Assembly: GCF_030433675.1 (NCBI RefSeq)
Contig: NZ_JAROCB010000002.1
Span: 924,072 to 988,071 of the forward strand
Source: Leifsonia virtsii
Lineage (GTDB): Bacteria > Actinomycetota > Actinomycetes > Actinomycetales > Microbacteriaceae
DNA length: 64,000 nucleotides
Direction: 5' to 3'
The translations under genes and the position numbers were made by a program. Below, piece by piece: positions 46,906 through 55,869 of the stretch; position 1 is the first letter of the stretch, and every line of letters starts with the position of its first letter. The notes beneath the pieces were generated by a model. It saw only the letters and a list, made by a program, of their open reading frames with translations, did not search any database and was not told where the DNA came from.

Positions 46906-47613
46906 CTACTCGGTGAGGTGCTGGTGCGGCGCGGTGAAGTGGATGCTGTCCGCGGTCACTCCGACGAGGCCCAGGGTGACGCGCAGCAGCTGCGGCGGCA
47001 GTCCGTCGGCCGGGGGAGGGGTGGAGGCGCCGAGCGTGATGCCCTTGCCGTCGGGTCCCGTGGCGGTCACCGAGTCCAGGTAGACCTGCACGTTGCCGCG
47101 CAGCGCCATCTGGTCGGCGGTGGTCGCCAGCTTCGGGCCGGTGTCCTTGCGCACGGTCAGACTGAACCCGTCGATGGTGATGCTGTCGGCGGAGATCTTC
47201 AGCACCGGGATGCGGCTGCCGTCGGCCAGCGGGACCGTCACGACGCTGATCCCCTTCAGACCGGAGAACGACAGCGAGCTGCTGCCCAGCTGCGCCGGGG
47301 GCTGGGTGAAGACGGGGGCGCCGGCGTCCGGGCCTGCCGGGGCCGCGGGGGCGGTCGGGGTGGGCGTCGGGGTCGGCGCGCCGGGCACGGCGGGGGAGCC
47401 GGGCAGAGGGAGCGTCGGGACGCCCGGGACACCGCTCGTCGGAGTGGGCGTCGGGGTGGGGGTCGGGCTCGGCGAGCTGCACGACATGAACAGGGGGATG
47501 CACCAGGCGGTGTGCGCGGTCGTGGGCACGCGCGCGGCGCCGAGGCCGGCGAGCGACGCGGCCACGCAGGCGATCAGCGCCCCGGCGACGAACCCCGAGC
47601 GGCGGCGCCTCAC
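46906..47613 (-). CDS. Membrane-anchored Pro/Thr-rich exported protein, 235 aa
   Basis: GTG 47613 overlaps the DUF6114 stop (GTGA). The N-terminus VRRRRSGFVAGALIACVAAS is a signal/anchor helix. A Pro-Thr linker (SPTPTPTPTPTSG and PTPTPTPTAP) leads to a beta-rich domain about 130-235 (SSLSFSGLKGISVVTVPLAD, KISADSITIDGFSLTVR). That domain echoes the neighbouring DUF6230 protein in strand pattern. Third gene of the DUF6230-DUF6114 cluster; envelope role inferred. Confidence 0.7.
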   Translation of the reverse strand: MRRRRSGFVAGALIACVAASLAGLGAARVPTTAHTAWCIPLFMSCSSPSPTPTPTPTPTSGVPGVPTLPLPGSPAVPGAPTPTPTPTAPAAPAGPDAGAPVFTQPPAQLGSSSLSFSGLKGISVVTVPLADGSRIPVLKISADSITIDGFSLTVRKDTGPKLATTADQMALRGNVQVYLDSVTATGPDGKGITLGASTPPPADGLPPQLLRVTLGLVGVTADSIHFTAPHQHLTE

Positions 47614-48170
47614 GCGATCGCGCCCTTCGCCGGGTCGGCGGGCTCGGCGGCGTCGGCGGCGCCGTCGTCGCCCGCGACGGTGTCCGCGGCCGCGGCGTCC
47701 AAGGCAGCATCGCCGTCGAGCTCGCCCGGTGATTCCGGTTCGGCGTCCAGCTCTGCCTTCGCCGGCATCCACGCGACGGTCAGCACACCGCCGACGCAGC
47801 TCAGCAGCATCCCGATGAAGAAGCCGCCGAGGTTCACGCCGACCAGGGAGTAGACCGCCACCGCGAGCGCGATGATGCCGTAGAAGATGCGGTGCGCCGG
47901 CATCGCGATCACGAGCACGCCGAGCACCACCAGAAGGACCGGGATGATCGTCGCCTGCAGCCCCTCGATCCCGAGCTGCACGTGGATCTTGCCGATGTCG
48001 AGCTGCCCGGAGAAGAACATCTCGACGCCGCCGAGCGCGGTGAGCAGTCCGCCCCAGAACGGCCGGCTGCGGCGCCAGGCGCGGAACCGCGCGCGGGCGC
48101 CGGGGGCTGGGGCGTCCGTCCCGTCCGCTGTGCCCTGCCGGGTGGCGTGCGCGGCCACGATCAGAAGCAT
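47610..48170 (-). CDS. DUF6114 membrane protein, 186 aa
   Basis: Four hydrophobic segments: FWGGLLTALGGVEMFFSG, ATIIPVLLVVLGVLVIAM, FYGIIALAVAVYSLVGV and FFIGMLLSCVGGVLTVAW. The motif RSRPFWGGLLTALGG is typical of DUF6114. An acidic Ala/Asp tail ends it. ATG 48170 overlaps the DUF6230 stop. DUF6114 is regularly next to DUF6230 in actinomycetes; the function is unknown. Confidence 0.83.
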   Translation of the reverse strand: MLLIVAAHATRQGTADGTDAPAPGARARFRAWRRSRPFWGGLLTALGGVEMFFSGQLDIGKIHVQLGIEGLQATIIPVLLVVLGVLVIAMPAHRIFYGIIALAVAVYSLVGVNLGGFFIGMLLSCVGGVLTVAWMPAKAELDAEPESPGELDGDAALDAAAADTVAGDDGAADAAEPADPAKGAIA

Positions 48171-48757
48171 CCCTTCGAGCCGTCGGTCAGCTGCACGTGC
48201 ATGCCGTTGAGGGTGAAGACGGAGGCCTGGGTGCTCCACGCGGTCTGCTGGAGGTTCGTGATGGTGACGGTGTCGGCATCCTGTGCGAAGTCGCCCGCTG
48301 CGCCCTTCGCCGTGGTGTTCACGGTCGAGGCGTCGACGCCGATGCGGATGTTGTGGAACTCGGAGTCGCCCTTGAGGTCCGTCATCCCGATCTGCAGGTC
48401 GGACGCGGAGGCGGGGGTGCCGCCGCCGCCCGCGGTGATGAGCATGCCCACCTTGCCGAGCGGGGTGTCGGTGACGACCGCCTGGCAGAGGTCGGAGAGC
48501 GTCGCCGACTTGATGTTCGCGATGGCGACCTGGTGGTCCTTGCCCGCGGTGTCCGGCGCGACGCCGGCGTACTGCGAGAAGCCGGTGCCGTCGAGCTTGG
48601 TCGCGCTGATCTGGAACTGGCTGCCGGAGACGGCGAACGACACGGGCACGGCGCCCTGCGCGACGCCGGTCATGAGAACCGTGGAGACGATCGCGACGGG
48701 GACGGCGGCGAGAACGATCCGTCCGGCGTGCGAACCGGCGAGCTTTCGGAACTTCAT
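48161..48757 (-). CDS. DUF6230 secreted protein, 198 aa
   Basis: N-terminal signal MKFRKLAGSHAGRIVLAAVP with AQGA cleavage-like site. The mature part is beta-rich: VPVSFAVSGSQFQISATKLD, ICxA-type spacing with cysteines at LSDLCQAV and the C-terminal GCF. First gene of the three-gene cluster, driven from a promoter next to the TetR palindrome. Family common in Streptomyces and relatives; role unknown. Confidence 0.83.
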   Translation of the reverse strand: MKFRKLAGSHAGRIVLAAVPVAIVSTVLMTGVAQGAVPVSFAVSGSQFQISATKLDGTGFSQYAGVAPDTAGKDHQVAIANIKSATLSDLCQAVVTDTPLGKVGMLITAGGGGTPASASDLQIGMTDLKGDSEFHNIRIGVDASTVNTTAKGAAGDFAQDADTVTITNLQQTAWSTQASVFTLNGMHVQLTDGSKGCF

Positions 48758-48822
48758 CGATCCTCCTGTTCGGGGGACTTGACAGCAACGCCGCAGTCAG
48801 GTCCAGATGCGAGCTTAGACGT

Positions 48823-48841
48823 TATTGACCGTGTGTCAATA
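48823..48841. promoter_or_regulatory. TetR-type operator palindrome
   Basis: TATTGAC-cgtgt-GTCAATA, perfect 7-bp arms with a 5-base spacer, centred between the divergent DUF6230 and TetR genes. Likely bound by the TetR protein to control both. Confidence 0.75.
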
Positions 48842-48889
48842 GTTGCGGGCGCACACCGTTCGCTTGAGCGAAGTGGATAGGGTCGATGC

Positions 48890-49477
48890 ATGGAGAACGA
48901 CCGGCGCACGCGGTTGACGCCGGACGAGCGTCGAGCGCAGCTGGTTGCGCTCGGGGTGGCGTTCCTCGCCGACAACCCGCTGGACCAGCTGACGATCGAC
49001 GACCTGTCCGCGCGCGCGGGCGTCTCACGCGGCCTCCTGTTCCACTACTTCGGGTCGAAGCAGGGGCTGCACCGGGAGGTCGTGCGCACGGCTCGCGACG
49101 CCATGCTGCACGCGACGGAGCCGGTCGACGGCCTCCCGCCGCTCGACCGGCTGCACGACACGCTGGAGCGGATCGTCGCGTTCGTGCGCGAGCACAGCGG
49201 CACCTTCTACTCCCTGGTGCGCGGTGTCGCGTCGGGGGACACGGAGGTGCGCCAGGTGGTCGAGGAGGCGCGCGCCGAGCAGGCGGAGCGCGTCGTGGCC
49301 GTGTTCCTGGAGCTCGGCGCGGCGGACACCCCGATGCTGCGCATCGCGCTGCGGTCGTGGATCGCCTTCGCCGAGGAGGCGCTCGTCGAGAGCGCGATCG
49401 GCACCGACCTGCCGTCGGAGGAGATCGTCGGTTTCCTGGAGCGGAGCGCCCGCGGCGTCGTCGACGCGCTGGGCTAG
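48890..49477 (+). CDS. TetR-family transcriptional regulator, 195 aa
   Basis: N-terminal HTH: RRAQLVALGVAFLADNPLDQ, LTIDDLSARAGVSRGLLFHY-FGSKQGL. The C-terminal ligand domain is helical (LERIVAFVREHSGTFYSLV). It reads away from the DUF6230 operon across a palindromic operator, so it most likely represses that operon and itself. Inducer unknown, perhaps fatty-acid or steroid-like as for related members; that is a guess. Confidence 0.9.
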   Translation: MENDRRTRLTPDERRAQLVALGVAFLADNPLDQLTIDDLSARAGVSRGLLFHYFGSKQGLHREVVRTARDAMLHATEPVDGLPPLDRLHDTLERIVAFVREHSGTFYSLVRGVASGDTEVRQVVEEARAEQAERVVAVFLELGAADTPMLRIALRSWIAFAEEALVESAIGTDLPSEEIVGFLERSARGVVDALG

Positions 49478-49797
49478 ATCCCCTCTTCCTCCACGTCGTC
49501 CTCGGTCAGGACGCCGTCCTCCTCCGGCTCATCGCCGTGCTCGTCGTAGACAGGCTCGGCCTCGCGTGCCTGGCCGCCGGTCGGGCCGTCGTTGCCGTCG
49601 CCCGGGCCGGACCAGATCGTCTCGCCGGCGACCGCGTCGTTGGTGACCAGTTCGTCGGCGAAGTCGGCCTCGGCCTCCGGGTCGTTCAGCGCGTAGTCCA
49701 CGTCGCCGTCGGCCGGATCGGACCAGCCGGGGGTCTCGCCCGCGTCGGTCTCGCCGATCTCGACGTCGTCGACCCCGTCCTCCGGAATCCGCTCCAT
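49474..49797 (-). CDS. Acidic hypothetical protein, 107 aa
   Basis: Starts MERIPEDGVDDVEIGETDAG and is strongly acidic throughout, ending TEDDVEEEGI. It contains the repeated ALNDPEAEADFADELV and ETIWSGPGDGND patterns. Probably disordered; resembles short acidic actinobacterial proteins (DUF5709-like) but the assignment is weak. It overlaps the TetR gene's stop by 4 bases on the opposite strand. Confidence 0.6.
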   Translation of the reverse strand: MERIPEDGVDDVEIGETDAGETPGWSDPADGDVDYALNDPEAEADFADELVTNDAVAGETIWSGPGDGNDGPTGGQAREAEPVYDEHGDEPEEDGVLTEDDVEEEGI

Positions 49798-49861
49798 GCG
49801 CAGCCTCCCTCTCGCCGCCTCGCTTCCCCACGCACCCTACCCCCGCCCCCACGCAAACAGC

Positions 49862-49910
49862 TCCGGAGTTCTTCGAGCGAATCGCGGGGATTCGGTCGAA
49901 GAACTCCGGA
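49862..49910 (-). terminator. Long hairpin, 22-bp arms
   Basis: The arm 49862-49883 (TCCGGAGTTCTTCGAGCGAATC) pairs with 49889-49910 with a single mismatch and a 5-base loop. It lies 22 bases past the DsbA-like gene's stop, so it serves as its terminator or as a repeated palindromic element. Confidence 0.75.
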
Positions 49911-49931
49911 ACTGATGGCTGGGGACTTCGG

Positions 49932-50840
49932 TCAGTTGGAGGTCGGGAAGGTGATGGTCTTGCCCGAGCCGGCGTCCTTGACCGCGGCGTCCTTGAAGGC
50001 GGCGAACTGGGCCGCGTCGGTGAAGCCGCCCTGGTAGCGCTCGCCGTTCACGAACACGGTCGGAGTGCCGAAGCCTCCGGACGTGGGGTTCTTCAGCTGC
50101 GAGTTCTTCGTCGCGTCGGACGTCATGTTGGTCACGAAGTCGGCGAAGGTCTGCTTGTTGACGCAGTCGGTGACGGCCTTCGAGTCCACTCCGGCATCCT
50201 TGAAGATCGAGAGGATCTCGGAGTTGGTGAGCCCGGTGCCGGTCTGCTCGTCGGGCTGCTTGGCGAACAGCGCCGAGTTGATGTCCCAGAACTTGCTCGG
50301 CTCGGAGTTGGCCACGCACGACGCCGCGGCTCCCGCCCGGGTCGAGTACTGCTGGTTCTGCGCGCTGTCGAGGATCGCCACGGGGTGGATCTCGAGCGTC
50401 GCCGAGCCGTCGCTCAGCCACTGCTTGATCTGGTCGTCGTTCGTGGTCTCGAACTGGTCGCAGTAGGGGCACTGGTAGTCGAGCCAGATCTGGATGTGCG
50501 CGGTCTTGCCGTCGAGCTCCATCTTGGTCGGCGTCGGCTGTGCGCCGCTCTTGATGGCGGGGGTGGAGACCGCCTTGTCGGGGGCGGTCAGCACGATGCC
50601 GCCGCTGGCCATGTTCTTCGGGTTGGCGGCCGCGCCGCCCCCGGTGCCGACGGTCGTGAAGATCACGACGCCGATGATGGCGAGCACCGCGATGACGCCG
50701 ACGATGACGGAGCTCTGGACGACGATCTTGCGCCGCTTCGCCTTCTTGGCCTCTTCTTCGCGCATCCTCCTGGCGGTCTCGCGCGCCTCCTCGCGGCGGT
50801 CGCGTTTGGTCGGACCTGTCGATCCCCTGCCAGTTGCCAT
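49932..50840 (-). CDS. Membrane-anchored DsbA-family thioredoxin-fold protein, 302 aa
   Basis: Extracytoplasmic disulfide oxidoreductase. A cytosolic charged N-terminus (EEARETARRMREEEAKKAKR) precedes one TM helix (VVQSSVIVGVIAVLAIIGVV). The thioredoxin fold has the active site CPYC in IWLDYQCPYCDQFETTN and the cis-Pro loop GFGTPTVFVNGERYQGG. Likely folds secreted proteins with thiols. Monocistronic, with hairpin downstream. Confidence 0.9.
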   Translation of the reverse strand: MATGRGSTGPTKRDRREEARETARRMREEEAKKAKRRKIVVQSSVIVGVIAVLAIIGVVIFTTVGTGGGAAANPKNMASGGIVLTAPDKAVSTPAIKSGAQPTPTKMELDGKTAHIQIWLDYQCPYCDQFETTNDDQIKQWLSDGSATLEIHPVAILDSAQNQQYSTRAGAAASCVANSEPSKFWDINSALFAKQPDEQTGTGLTNSEILSIFKDAGVDSKAVTDCVNKQTFADFVTNMTSDATKNSQLKNPTSGGFGTPTVFVNGERYQGGFTDAAQFAAFKDAAVKDAGSGKTITFPTSN

Positions 50841-51014
50841 TCAGCTCATCCCATCGAACAGTGGACAGTTCTCCCCACGATCGTAGGGGGGATTTGCTTT
50901 GAACCCGCTGTGCCGGCGCTGCCACCCCCTGTTCGCGGGATAGGCGAGGACTACTCAGTTTCCCTAGCATCGGCCTGACGGCCAGGGGGACTGGCGACGA
51001 GAGAGGCGGACCAG

Positions 51015-51638
51015 GTGGCGCGACCGGGGGCGAAGACGTGGGCGGCGATCGGACTGGGCGGGGCCCTGGTCCTGGGGGTCGGGATCGCGGCCAACGCCGC
51101 GAGCCACCCGGCGGCCTCGACCTCGGAAATTGCCGCGACGGCACCCGCCAGCCCGAGCCCCACCCCCACTCCGATGCCCACTCCCGAGGTGCGAACCGAG
51201 ACGGCCGACGAGGCCATCCCCTTCGCTGCGACCACCGTCGAGGATGCGACGCACGACGTCGGCTGGACCGCCGTCACGACGAACGGCCAGAACGGCGTCA
51301 AGACCAAGACGTACCGCGTCACCTACGTCGACGGCGTCGAGACGGCCCGCGAACTGGTCTCGGACGCGGTCACCACGCCTCCCGTCGATCAGGTGACGAG
51401 CGTCGGAACCCGCCAGCCCGCACCCCCGCCTGCCGTGGCGCCCGCACCTGCACCTGCACCCGCGCCGGGCGGCAATTGCGACCCGAACTACTCGGGAGCC
51501 TGCGTGCCGATCGCGAGCGACGTCGACTGCGCGGGCGGCAGCGGCAACGGTCCCGCCTACGTGCAGGGACCCGTGACCGTGGTGGGCACCGACATCTACG
51601 ACCTCGACCGCGACGGGGACGGGATCGGCTGCGAGTAG
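51015..51638 (+). CDS. Secreted G5 and excalibur-domain protein, 207 aa
   Basis: GTG start; signal/anchor helix MARPGAKTWAAIGLGGALVL, then a Pro-rich linker. A G5 domain (about 60-130) reads VRTETADEAIPFAATTVEDA, TKTYRVTYVDGVETARELVS. A Pro-Ala linker leads to the C-terminal excalibur calcium-binding motif DLDRDGDGIGCE, with paired cysteines. Probably cell-wall associated; G5 domains often bind N-acetylglucosamine or metals. Confidence 0.85.
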   Translation: MARPGAKTWAAIGLGGALVLGVGIAANAASHPAASTSEIAATAPASPSPTPTPMPTPEVRTETADEAIPFAATTVEDATHDVGWTAVTTNGQNGVKTKTYRVTYVDGVETARELVSDAVTTPPVDQVTSVGTRQPAPPPAVAPAPAPAPAPGGNCDPNYSGACVPIASDVDCAGGSGNGPAYVQGPVTVVGTDIYDLDRDGDGIGCE

Positions 51639-51718
51639 GGCCGCGCGGCTGTGGGCTTGGAACCCGGAGGAGGAGGCCCTACCGTTGAGCCCATGAAACG
51701 CACGCGGGGGCGACGCTG

Positions 51719-52354
51719 ATGTCCGAGCGGTCCGAGCGCGCCGAGGGCGCGACGAACGACGGTCGCGGCACTGCCGGCTCCGACTACGCCGAGCGCCTCC
51801 GGCGCCTGGACGCGTCGTGGTGGCGCCGCACGCTGAACGTGCAGGCGCCCTACCGCTGGAACATCCGGCGGCACCACCTGGGACGCGTCCTGGACGTCGG
51901 CAGCGGTCTGGGCCGCAATCTCGCGCACGTGGGCAACAACGGCGTCGGGGTGGACCACAACCCCGAGTCGGTGGCGATCGCGCGGGCGCGCGGGCTCACC
52001 GCGTTCACCAGCGACGAGTTCCCTACGAGCGGGTACGCGGTCCCGGGTGCGTTCGACTCGATGCTACTGGCGCACGTGGTGGAGCACGTGGATCCGGACT
52101 TCGCGGTCGAACTCGTCCGGACGTACCTGCCGTACATCCGGCGCGGTGGCCGGGTGATGTTCATCACCCCTCAGGAGCGCGGCTACGCAAGCGACCACAC
52201 GCACGTGTCGTTCACCGACTTCGACGGCCTGCGCCGGCTGGCGGACCGCGCCGGACTGGCGGTCGAACGGCAGTACTCGTTCCCGCTCCCGCGGTTCGCC
52301 GGGAAGGCGTTCACCTACAACGAGTTCGTGCAGCTGACCCGCATCCCCACCTGA
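51719..52354 (+). CDS. Class I SAM-dependent methyltransferase, 211 aa
   Basis: Methyltransf_11/23-type: VLDVGSGLGRNLAHVGNNG, GVDHNPESVAIARARG, MLLAHVVEHVDPDFAVELVR, GGRVMFITPQERGYASDHTH. The HVEH-like segment is common in enzymes acting on small molecules or glycans. The conserved N-terminus YAERLRRLDASWWRR precedes the Rossmann core. Substrate unknown; monocistronic. Confidence 0.85.
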   Translation: MSERSERAEGATNDGRGTAGSDYAERLRRLDASWWRRTLNVQAPYRWNIRRHHLGRVLDVGSGLGRNLAHVGNNGVGVDHNPESVAIARARGLTAFTSDEFPTSGYAVPGAFDSMLLAHVVEHVDPDFAVELVRTYLPYIRRGGRVMFITPQERGYASDHTHVSFTDFDGLRRLADRAGLAVERQYSFPLPRFAGKAFTYNEFVQLTRIPT

Positions 52355-52379
52355 GCTCGCTAGGTCTACCGGGGCCGGC

Positions 52380-53831
52380 TCACTCGGCCGCGGCCTGCGC
52401 CCTCCCGAGCTCCACATCCTCCACGCGTGACCGCGGCATCGCCAGCCCGGCGACGATGGTCAGCACCGCCGCGACAGCGACCGCGACGAACACCGCCGTG
52501 GACGCCGCCTGGATGGTCGCAGCATCGTGCGCGCCGGCCGCCGACGAGCCGATGATGGCGTTGGCGATCGCGCCGAACACGGCCACGCCGACCGCGCTGC
52601 CGATCGACCGGGCGAACATATTGCTGCCGGTGACGACGCCGCGCTCGTTCCACGGCACGCTCGACTGCGCGGCGATGAGCGTCGGCGCGGCGATCAGACC
52701 CATCCCGAGGCCGACGACGAAGCAGCTCACGGCGACGAACAGCACCGACGGCGTCAGGGAGGTCAGCGCGAGAGTGCTCGCGCCGACGATGGCGATCACC
52801 GTCCCGAGCAGCGCCGTGTTGCGGAACCCGATGCGCAGGTAGAACCGGCCCGAGAGGCTGGCGGCGATCGGCCAGCCGAGGGTCAGCGCCGCCACGGCGA
52901 GACCGGAGACGATGGGCGCGGCGCCGGTCGTGCCCTCCAGGTAGGTCGGCACGTACGAGGTGAGCCCGATCAGGATGGCGCCGACGCCGAGCGAGATGAG
53001 CGTCGTCGTGACCAGCAGTCGGCGGGAGAACACCCACAGCGGAAGCACCGGCTCGGCCGCCTTCCGCTCCACCAGCACGAAGGCGACGAGCAGCGCGCCG
53101 CCGAGGGCGAACGAGCCGATGCTCCAGACCGAGTCCCACGCCCAGGCCTGGCCGCCCTCCAGCACCGCGAGGATGAGGAGGGTCATACCGCCGGTGAGGA
53201 GGGCGGCGCCCGCGTAGTCGATGCGGTGCTTGCGGCGTTCGATGCTCTCGTGGAAGGTGCGGATCAGCATCCACGCCGCCAGCAGGCAGAGGGGCACGTT
53301 GACGAAGAAGATCCACCGCCACGAGAGGAACTGCGAGAAGACGCCGCCGAGGGTCGGTCCGACGACGGAGGAGATCGCCCACACGCTCGCCAGGTAGCCC
53401 TGGGTCTTGGCGCGCTCGGCGACGGTGTAGATGTCGCCGGCGATGGTCATCGACATCGGCTGGATGGCGCCGGCGCCGAGCCCCTGGATGGCGCGGAACG
53501 CGATCAGCGCGGGCATGCTCCAGGCGAAGCCGCAGAGCACCGACCCGATGAGGAACAGCGCGATGCCGATCAGCACGATGGGCTTGCGGCCGACCGTGTC
53601 GGCCAGCTTGGCGTACACCGGCACCGAGACGGCCTGCGCCAGCAGGTAGACGGAGAACAGCCACGGGAACTGCGCGAAGCCGCCCAGGTCCTGCACGATC
53701 GAGGGGACCGCCGTCGCGAGGATCGTGGAGTCGATCGCCACCAGCCCGGTCGTCAGCATGAGGGCGATCAGGATGGGGCCGCGTTCCGATCGGAAGCCGA
53801 CGCTCGCTCGGGTGGGTTCGTTCATATCCAT
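52380..53831 (-). CDS. DHA2-family MFS drug exporter, 483 aa
   Basis: 14-TM proton antiporter. TM1 carries LMLTTGLVAIDSTILATAVP (the D/T motif of DHA2) and loop 2-3 has KLADTVGRKPIVLIG. Motif C is in AISSVVGPTLGGVFSQFLSW-RWIFFVNVP. ATG 53831 follows GGAGGAG by 8 bases. It is divergent from a winged-helix regulator over an inverted repeat, suggesting control by that protein. Substrate unknown; multidrug efflux by family. Confidence 0.9.
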   Translation of the reverse strand: MDMNEPTRASVGFRSERGPILIALMLTTGLVAIDSTILATAVPSIVQDLGGFAQFPWLFSVYLLAQAVSVPVYAKLADTVGRKPIVLIGIALFLIGSVLCGFAWSMPALIAFRAIQGLGAGAIQPMSMTIAGDIYTVAERAKTQGYLASVWAISSVVGPTLGGVFSQFLSWRWIFFVNVPLCLLAAWMLIRTFHESIERRKHRIDYAGAALLTGGMTLLILAVLEGGQAWAWDSVWSIGSFALGGALLVAFVLVERKAAEPVLPLWVFSRRLLVTTTLISLGVGAILIGLTSYVPTYLEGTTGAAPIVSGLAVAALTLGWPIAASLSGRFYLRIGFRNTALLGTVIAIVGASTLALTSLTPSVLFVAVSCFVVGLGMGLIAAPTLIAAQSSVPWNERGVVTGSNMFARSIGSAVGVAVFGAIANAIIGSSAAGAHDAATIQAASTAVFVAVAVAAVLTIVAGLAMPRSRVEDVELGRAQAAAE

Positions 53832-53869
53832 CAATAAGTCTCCTCCTTCGGCGGGCATTCCCGCTTGAC

Positions 53870-53911
53870 GTGAAAGAGGGGCCGCGCGACAATCTGAAAC
53901 ATGTCTTTCAC
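53870..53911. promoter_or_regulatory. Inverted repeat in the exporter/regulator intergenic region
   Basis: GTGAAAGA (53870-53877) and TCTTTCAC (53904-53911) are perfect complements 26 bases apart; the second overlaps the regulator's start codon region. Candidate operator for the winged-helix regulator. Confidence 0.5.
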
Positions 53912-54554
53912 ATCGGGCAGACCGGAGCGCCGGACCACCGTCACCGACCCGCGTGCGCTGCGCGCCCTCGCGCACCCGCTGCGCCTCGCGCTGCTCGACC
54001 ACCTCATGTCGTTCGGCCCGCGCACCGCGAGCGAGTGCGCCGCGGTGGTCGGCTCCACCCCGTCCAACTGCAGCTACCACCTGCGCGCGCTCGCCAAGGT
54101 CGGGCTGGTGGAGGCGGTGGATGCGGAGGACGGCCGCGAGCGCCCCTGGCGGTCCGCCTCCACCGGGCTGACCTTCGGGCGGTCGGAGGACCCGGAGTTC
54201 GCGATCGGCTCGGACACCGTCGAGCGCGCCCTGGCCGATCAGCAGGTCGACGACGAGGCCGCCCTGATCCACCGGTCGATCGCGCAGCGCGACGACCAGC
54301 CGGTCGAGTGGCGCGAGGCGAGCATGCTCTTCGGCTACGCCCTTCGGTTGACGCCCGCCGAGCTGCGCGAGCTGGGGGAGAGGCTGGATGCGCTCATCCG
54401 CCCCTACATCGCCCTCACCCGCGACGACGCCCCGGCCGAAAGCGATGTCGTCGCGCTGCACCTAAACGCCTTCCGCCACCCCGACGCCGACGCCGCGGCC
54501 CGCGCGGCCGATGCCTCCGCGGCTGACGCCGCGGAAGGGGATGACGTGCCGTGA
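53901..54554 (+). CDS. ArsR/HTH_20-type winged-helix regulator, 217 aa
   Basis: N-terminal wHTH: DPRALRALAHPLRLALLDHL, ASECAAVVGSTPSNCSYHLR, ALAKVGLVEAV. The C-terminal half is acidic and helical. The stop overlaps the MFS gene start (GTGA), and it faces the DHA2 exporter, so it likely controls both transporters. Effector unknown. Confidence 0.87.
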   Translation: MSFTSGRPERRTTVTDPRALRALAHPLRLALLDHLMSFGPRTASECAAVVGSTPSNCSYHLRALAKVGLVEAVDAEDGRERPWRSASTGLTFGRSEDPEFAIGSDTVERALADQQVDDEAALIHRSIAQRDDQPVEWREASMLFGYALRLTPAELRELGERLDALIRPYIALTRDDAPAESDVVALHLNAFRHPDADAAARAADASAADAAEGDDVP

Positions 54555-55816
54555 CCACCGCCCCCGCCCCCGCAGCGCGGCCGACCCGCTCGCGCTCGCC
54601 GCTGTTCCGCCGCGACTTCGCGCTGATCTGGACGGCGGGCCTCGTCTCCGACACCGGCGACTGGCTGCTGATGATCGCGCTGCCGCTGTTCGCTCTCTCG
54701 GCGACCGGCTCGGCCCTCGGCGCCTCCACCGTCTTCCTGGTGGAGCTCGTGCCGATGCTGCTCCTCGGCAGTTTCCTCGGGGTCCTGGTCGACCGCTGGG
54801 ATCACCGGAAGACCATCATCGTCGTCGCGCTGCTTCAGGGTGTGCTGCTGCTGCCGCTGCTGTTCGCGACCGCCGACACCATGGGCATCGTCTATGCGGT
54901 CGCCGGCGTGGAGGCGGTGCTCGGCGCGATCATCAACCCGGCCAGGCAGGCGATGATCCCGCAGCTGGTCGGCCCGGACCAGCTCGCCCGCGGCAACGCG
55001 CTCGTCGCCGTGAGCGACAGCCTCGCCCGGTTGATCGGCTCGCCGATCGGCGGTCTCGCGTTCGCGCTGTGGGGTCTGCCTGGAGTCGTCATCGCCGACG
55101 CCGCGACCTACCTCGTGACGGCGGTGCTCGTCGCGATCAGCAGGCCGCATCCACCGGCCGCACCCGACGCGGAAGGGGAGGAGCCGGTCGCGGCGGAGCG
55201 CCGCATCCTGCGCGAGTGGGTCGAGGGCCTCGCCCTGATCGCCCGCTCGGGTACGCTCCGCGTGCTCGCCCTCATCGCCGCGCTGGGCGGCGTGGCGCAG
55301 GGTCTCTTCCTGGTGCTCTTCCTGGTGTACGTCACGCAGAACCTCGGCGCGGGGGACACCGGCGCCGGCATCATCCGCGGCGTGCAGGCCATCGGCGGCG
55401 TGCTCGGCGGTCTCGTCACCGGCTGGCTCGCGCGACGCCTCGGACCGCGGTCGCTCGTCGGCGGCGGCTACCTGGTATTCGGGATCCTGTCGCTGCTCGC
55501 CTGGAACCTCGCGCCCTTCACCACCGCGCTCTGGGTCTACGCCGGGCTGTTCATAGCGATGGGGCTGCCGTCGGTGACGACGGCCACCGGCGAGATCACG
55601 CTGGTGCAGACCATCGTGCCGCCGCGTGCGCTCGGCCGGGTGATCGCGGCCATGACCACGGTCGACGGGGCCGCCCAGGGGCTCGGCCTGCTGCTCGGCG
55701 GCCTGCTCGCGGACGGCGGCGACATCGTCCCGATCCTCGACTTCCAGGCGTCGCTGTACCTCGTGTGCGGCGTGATCGGGGTGCTGGCGCTTCGGCGTGA
55801 GAAGCGTCTTCCATAA
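54551..55816 (+). CDS. MFS transporter (MFS_3, macrolide-efflux-like), 421 aa
   Basis: 12 hydrophobic segments; the start FRRDFALIWTAGLVSDTGDW is typical of MFS_3/enterobactin-exporter-like proteins, with FLGVLVDRWDHRKTIIVVAL in loop 2-3 and NPARQAMIPQLVGPDQLARG. GTG 54551 overlaps the regulator stop. Substrate unknown. Confidence 0.9.
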   Translation: MTTAPAPAARPTRSRSPLFRRDFALIWTAGLVSDTGDWLLMIALPLFALSATGSALGASTVFLVELVPMLLLGSFLGVLVDRWDHRKTIIVVALLQGVLLLPLLFATADTMGIVYAVAGVEAVLGAIINPARQAMIPQLVGPDQLARGNALVAVSDSLARLIGSPIGGLAFALWGLPGVVIADAATYLVTAVLVAISRPHPPAAPDAEGEEPVAAERRILREWVEGLALIARSGTLRVLALIAALGGVAQGLFLVLFLVYVTQNLGAGDTGAGIIRGVQAIGGVLGGLVTGWLARRLGPRSLVGGGYLVFGILSLLAWNLAPFTTALWVYAGLFIAMGLPSVTTATGEITLVQTIVPPRALGRVIAAMTTVDGAAQGLGLLLGGLLADGGDIVPILDFQASLYLVCGVIGVLALRREKRLP

Positions 55817-55869
55817 CGGGGCGCGGGGCCAGTAGTGTGGCGCCACCGAGGTCTCGCCGGAGGTGAGTG

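Noticed and set aside
52527..53837. Long plus-strand ORF opposite the DHA2 exporter
   Set aside because: Composition (His/Arg/Asp/Gly-rich, no hydrophobic core) marks it as a shadow of the exporter gene.
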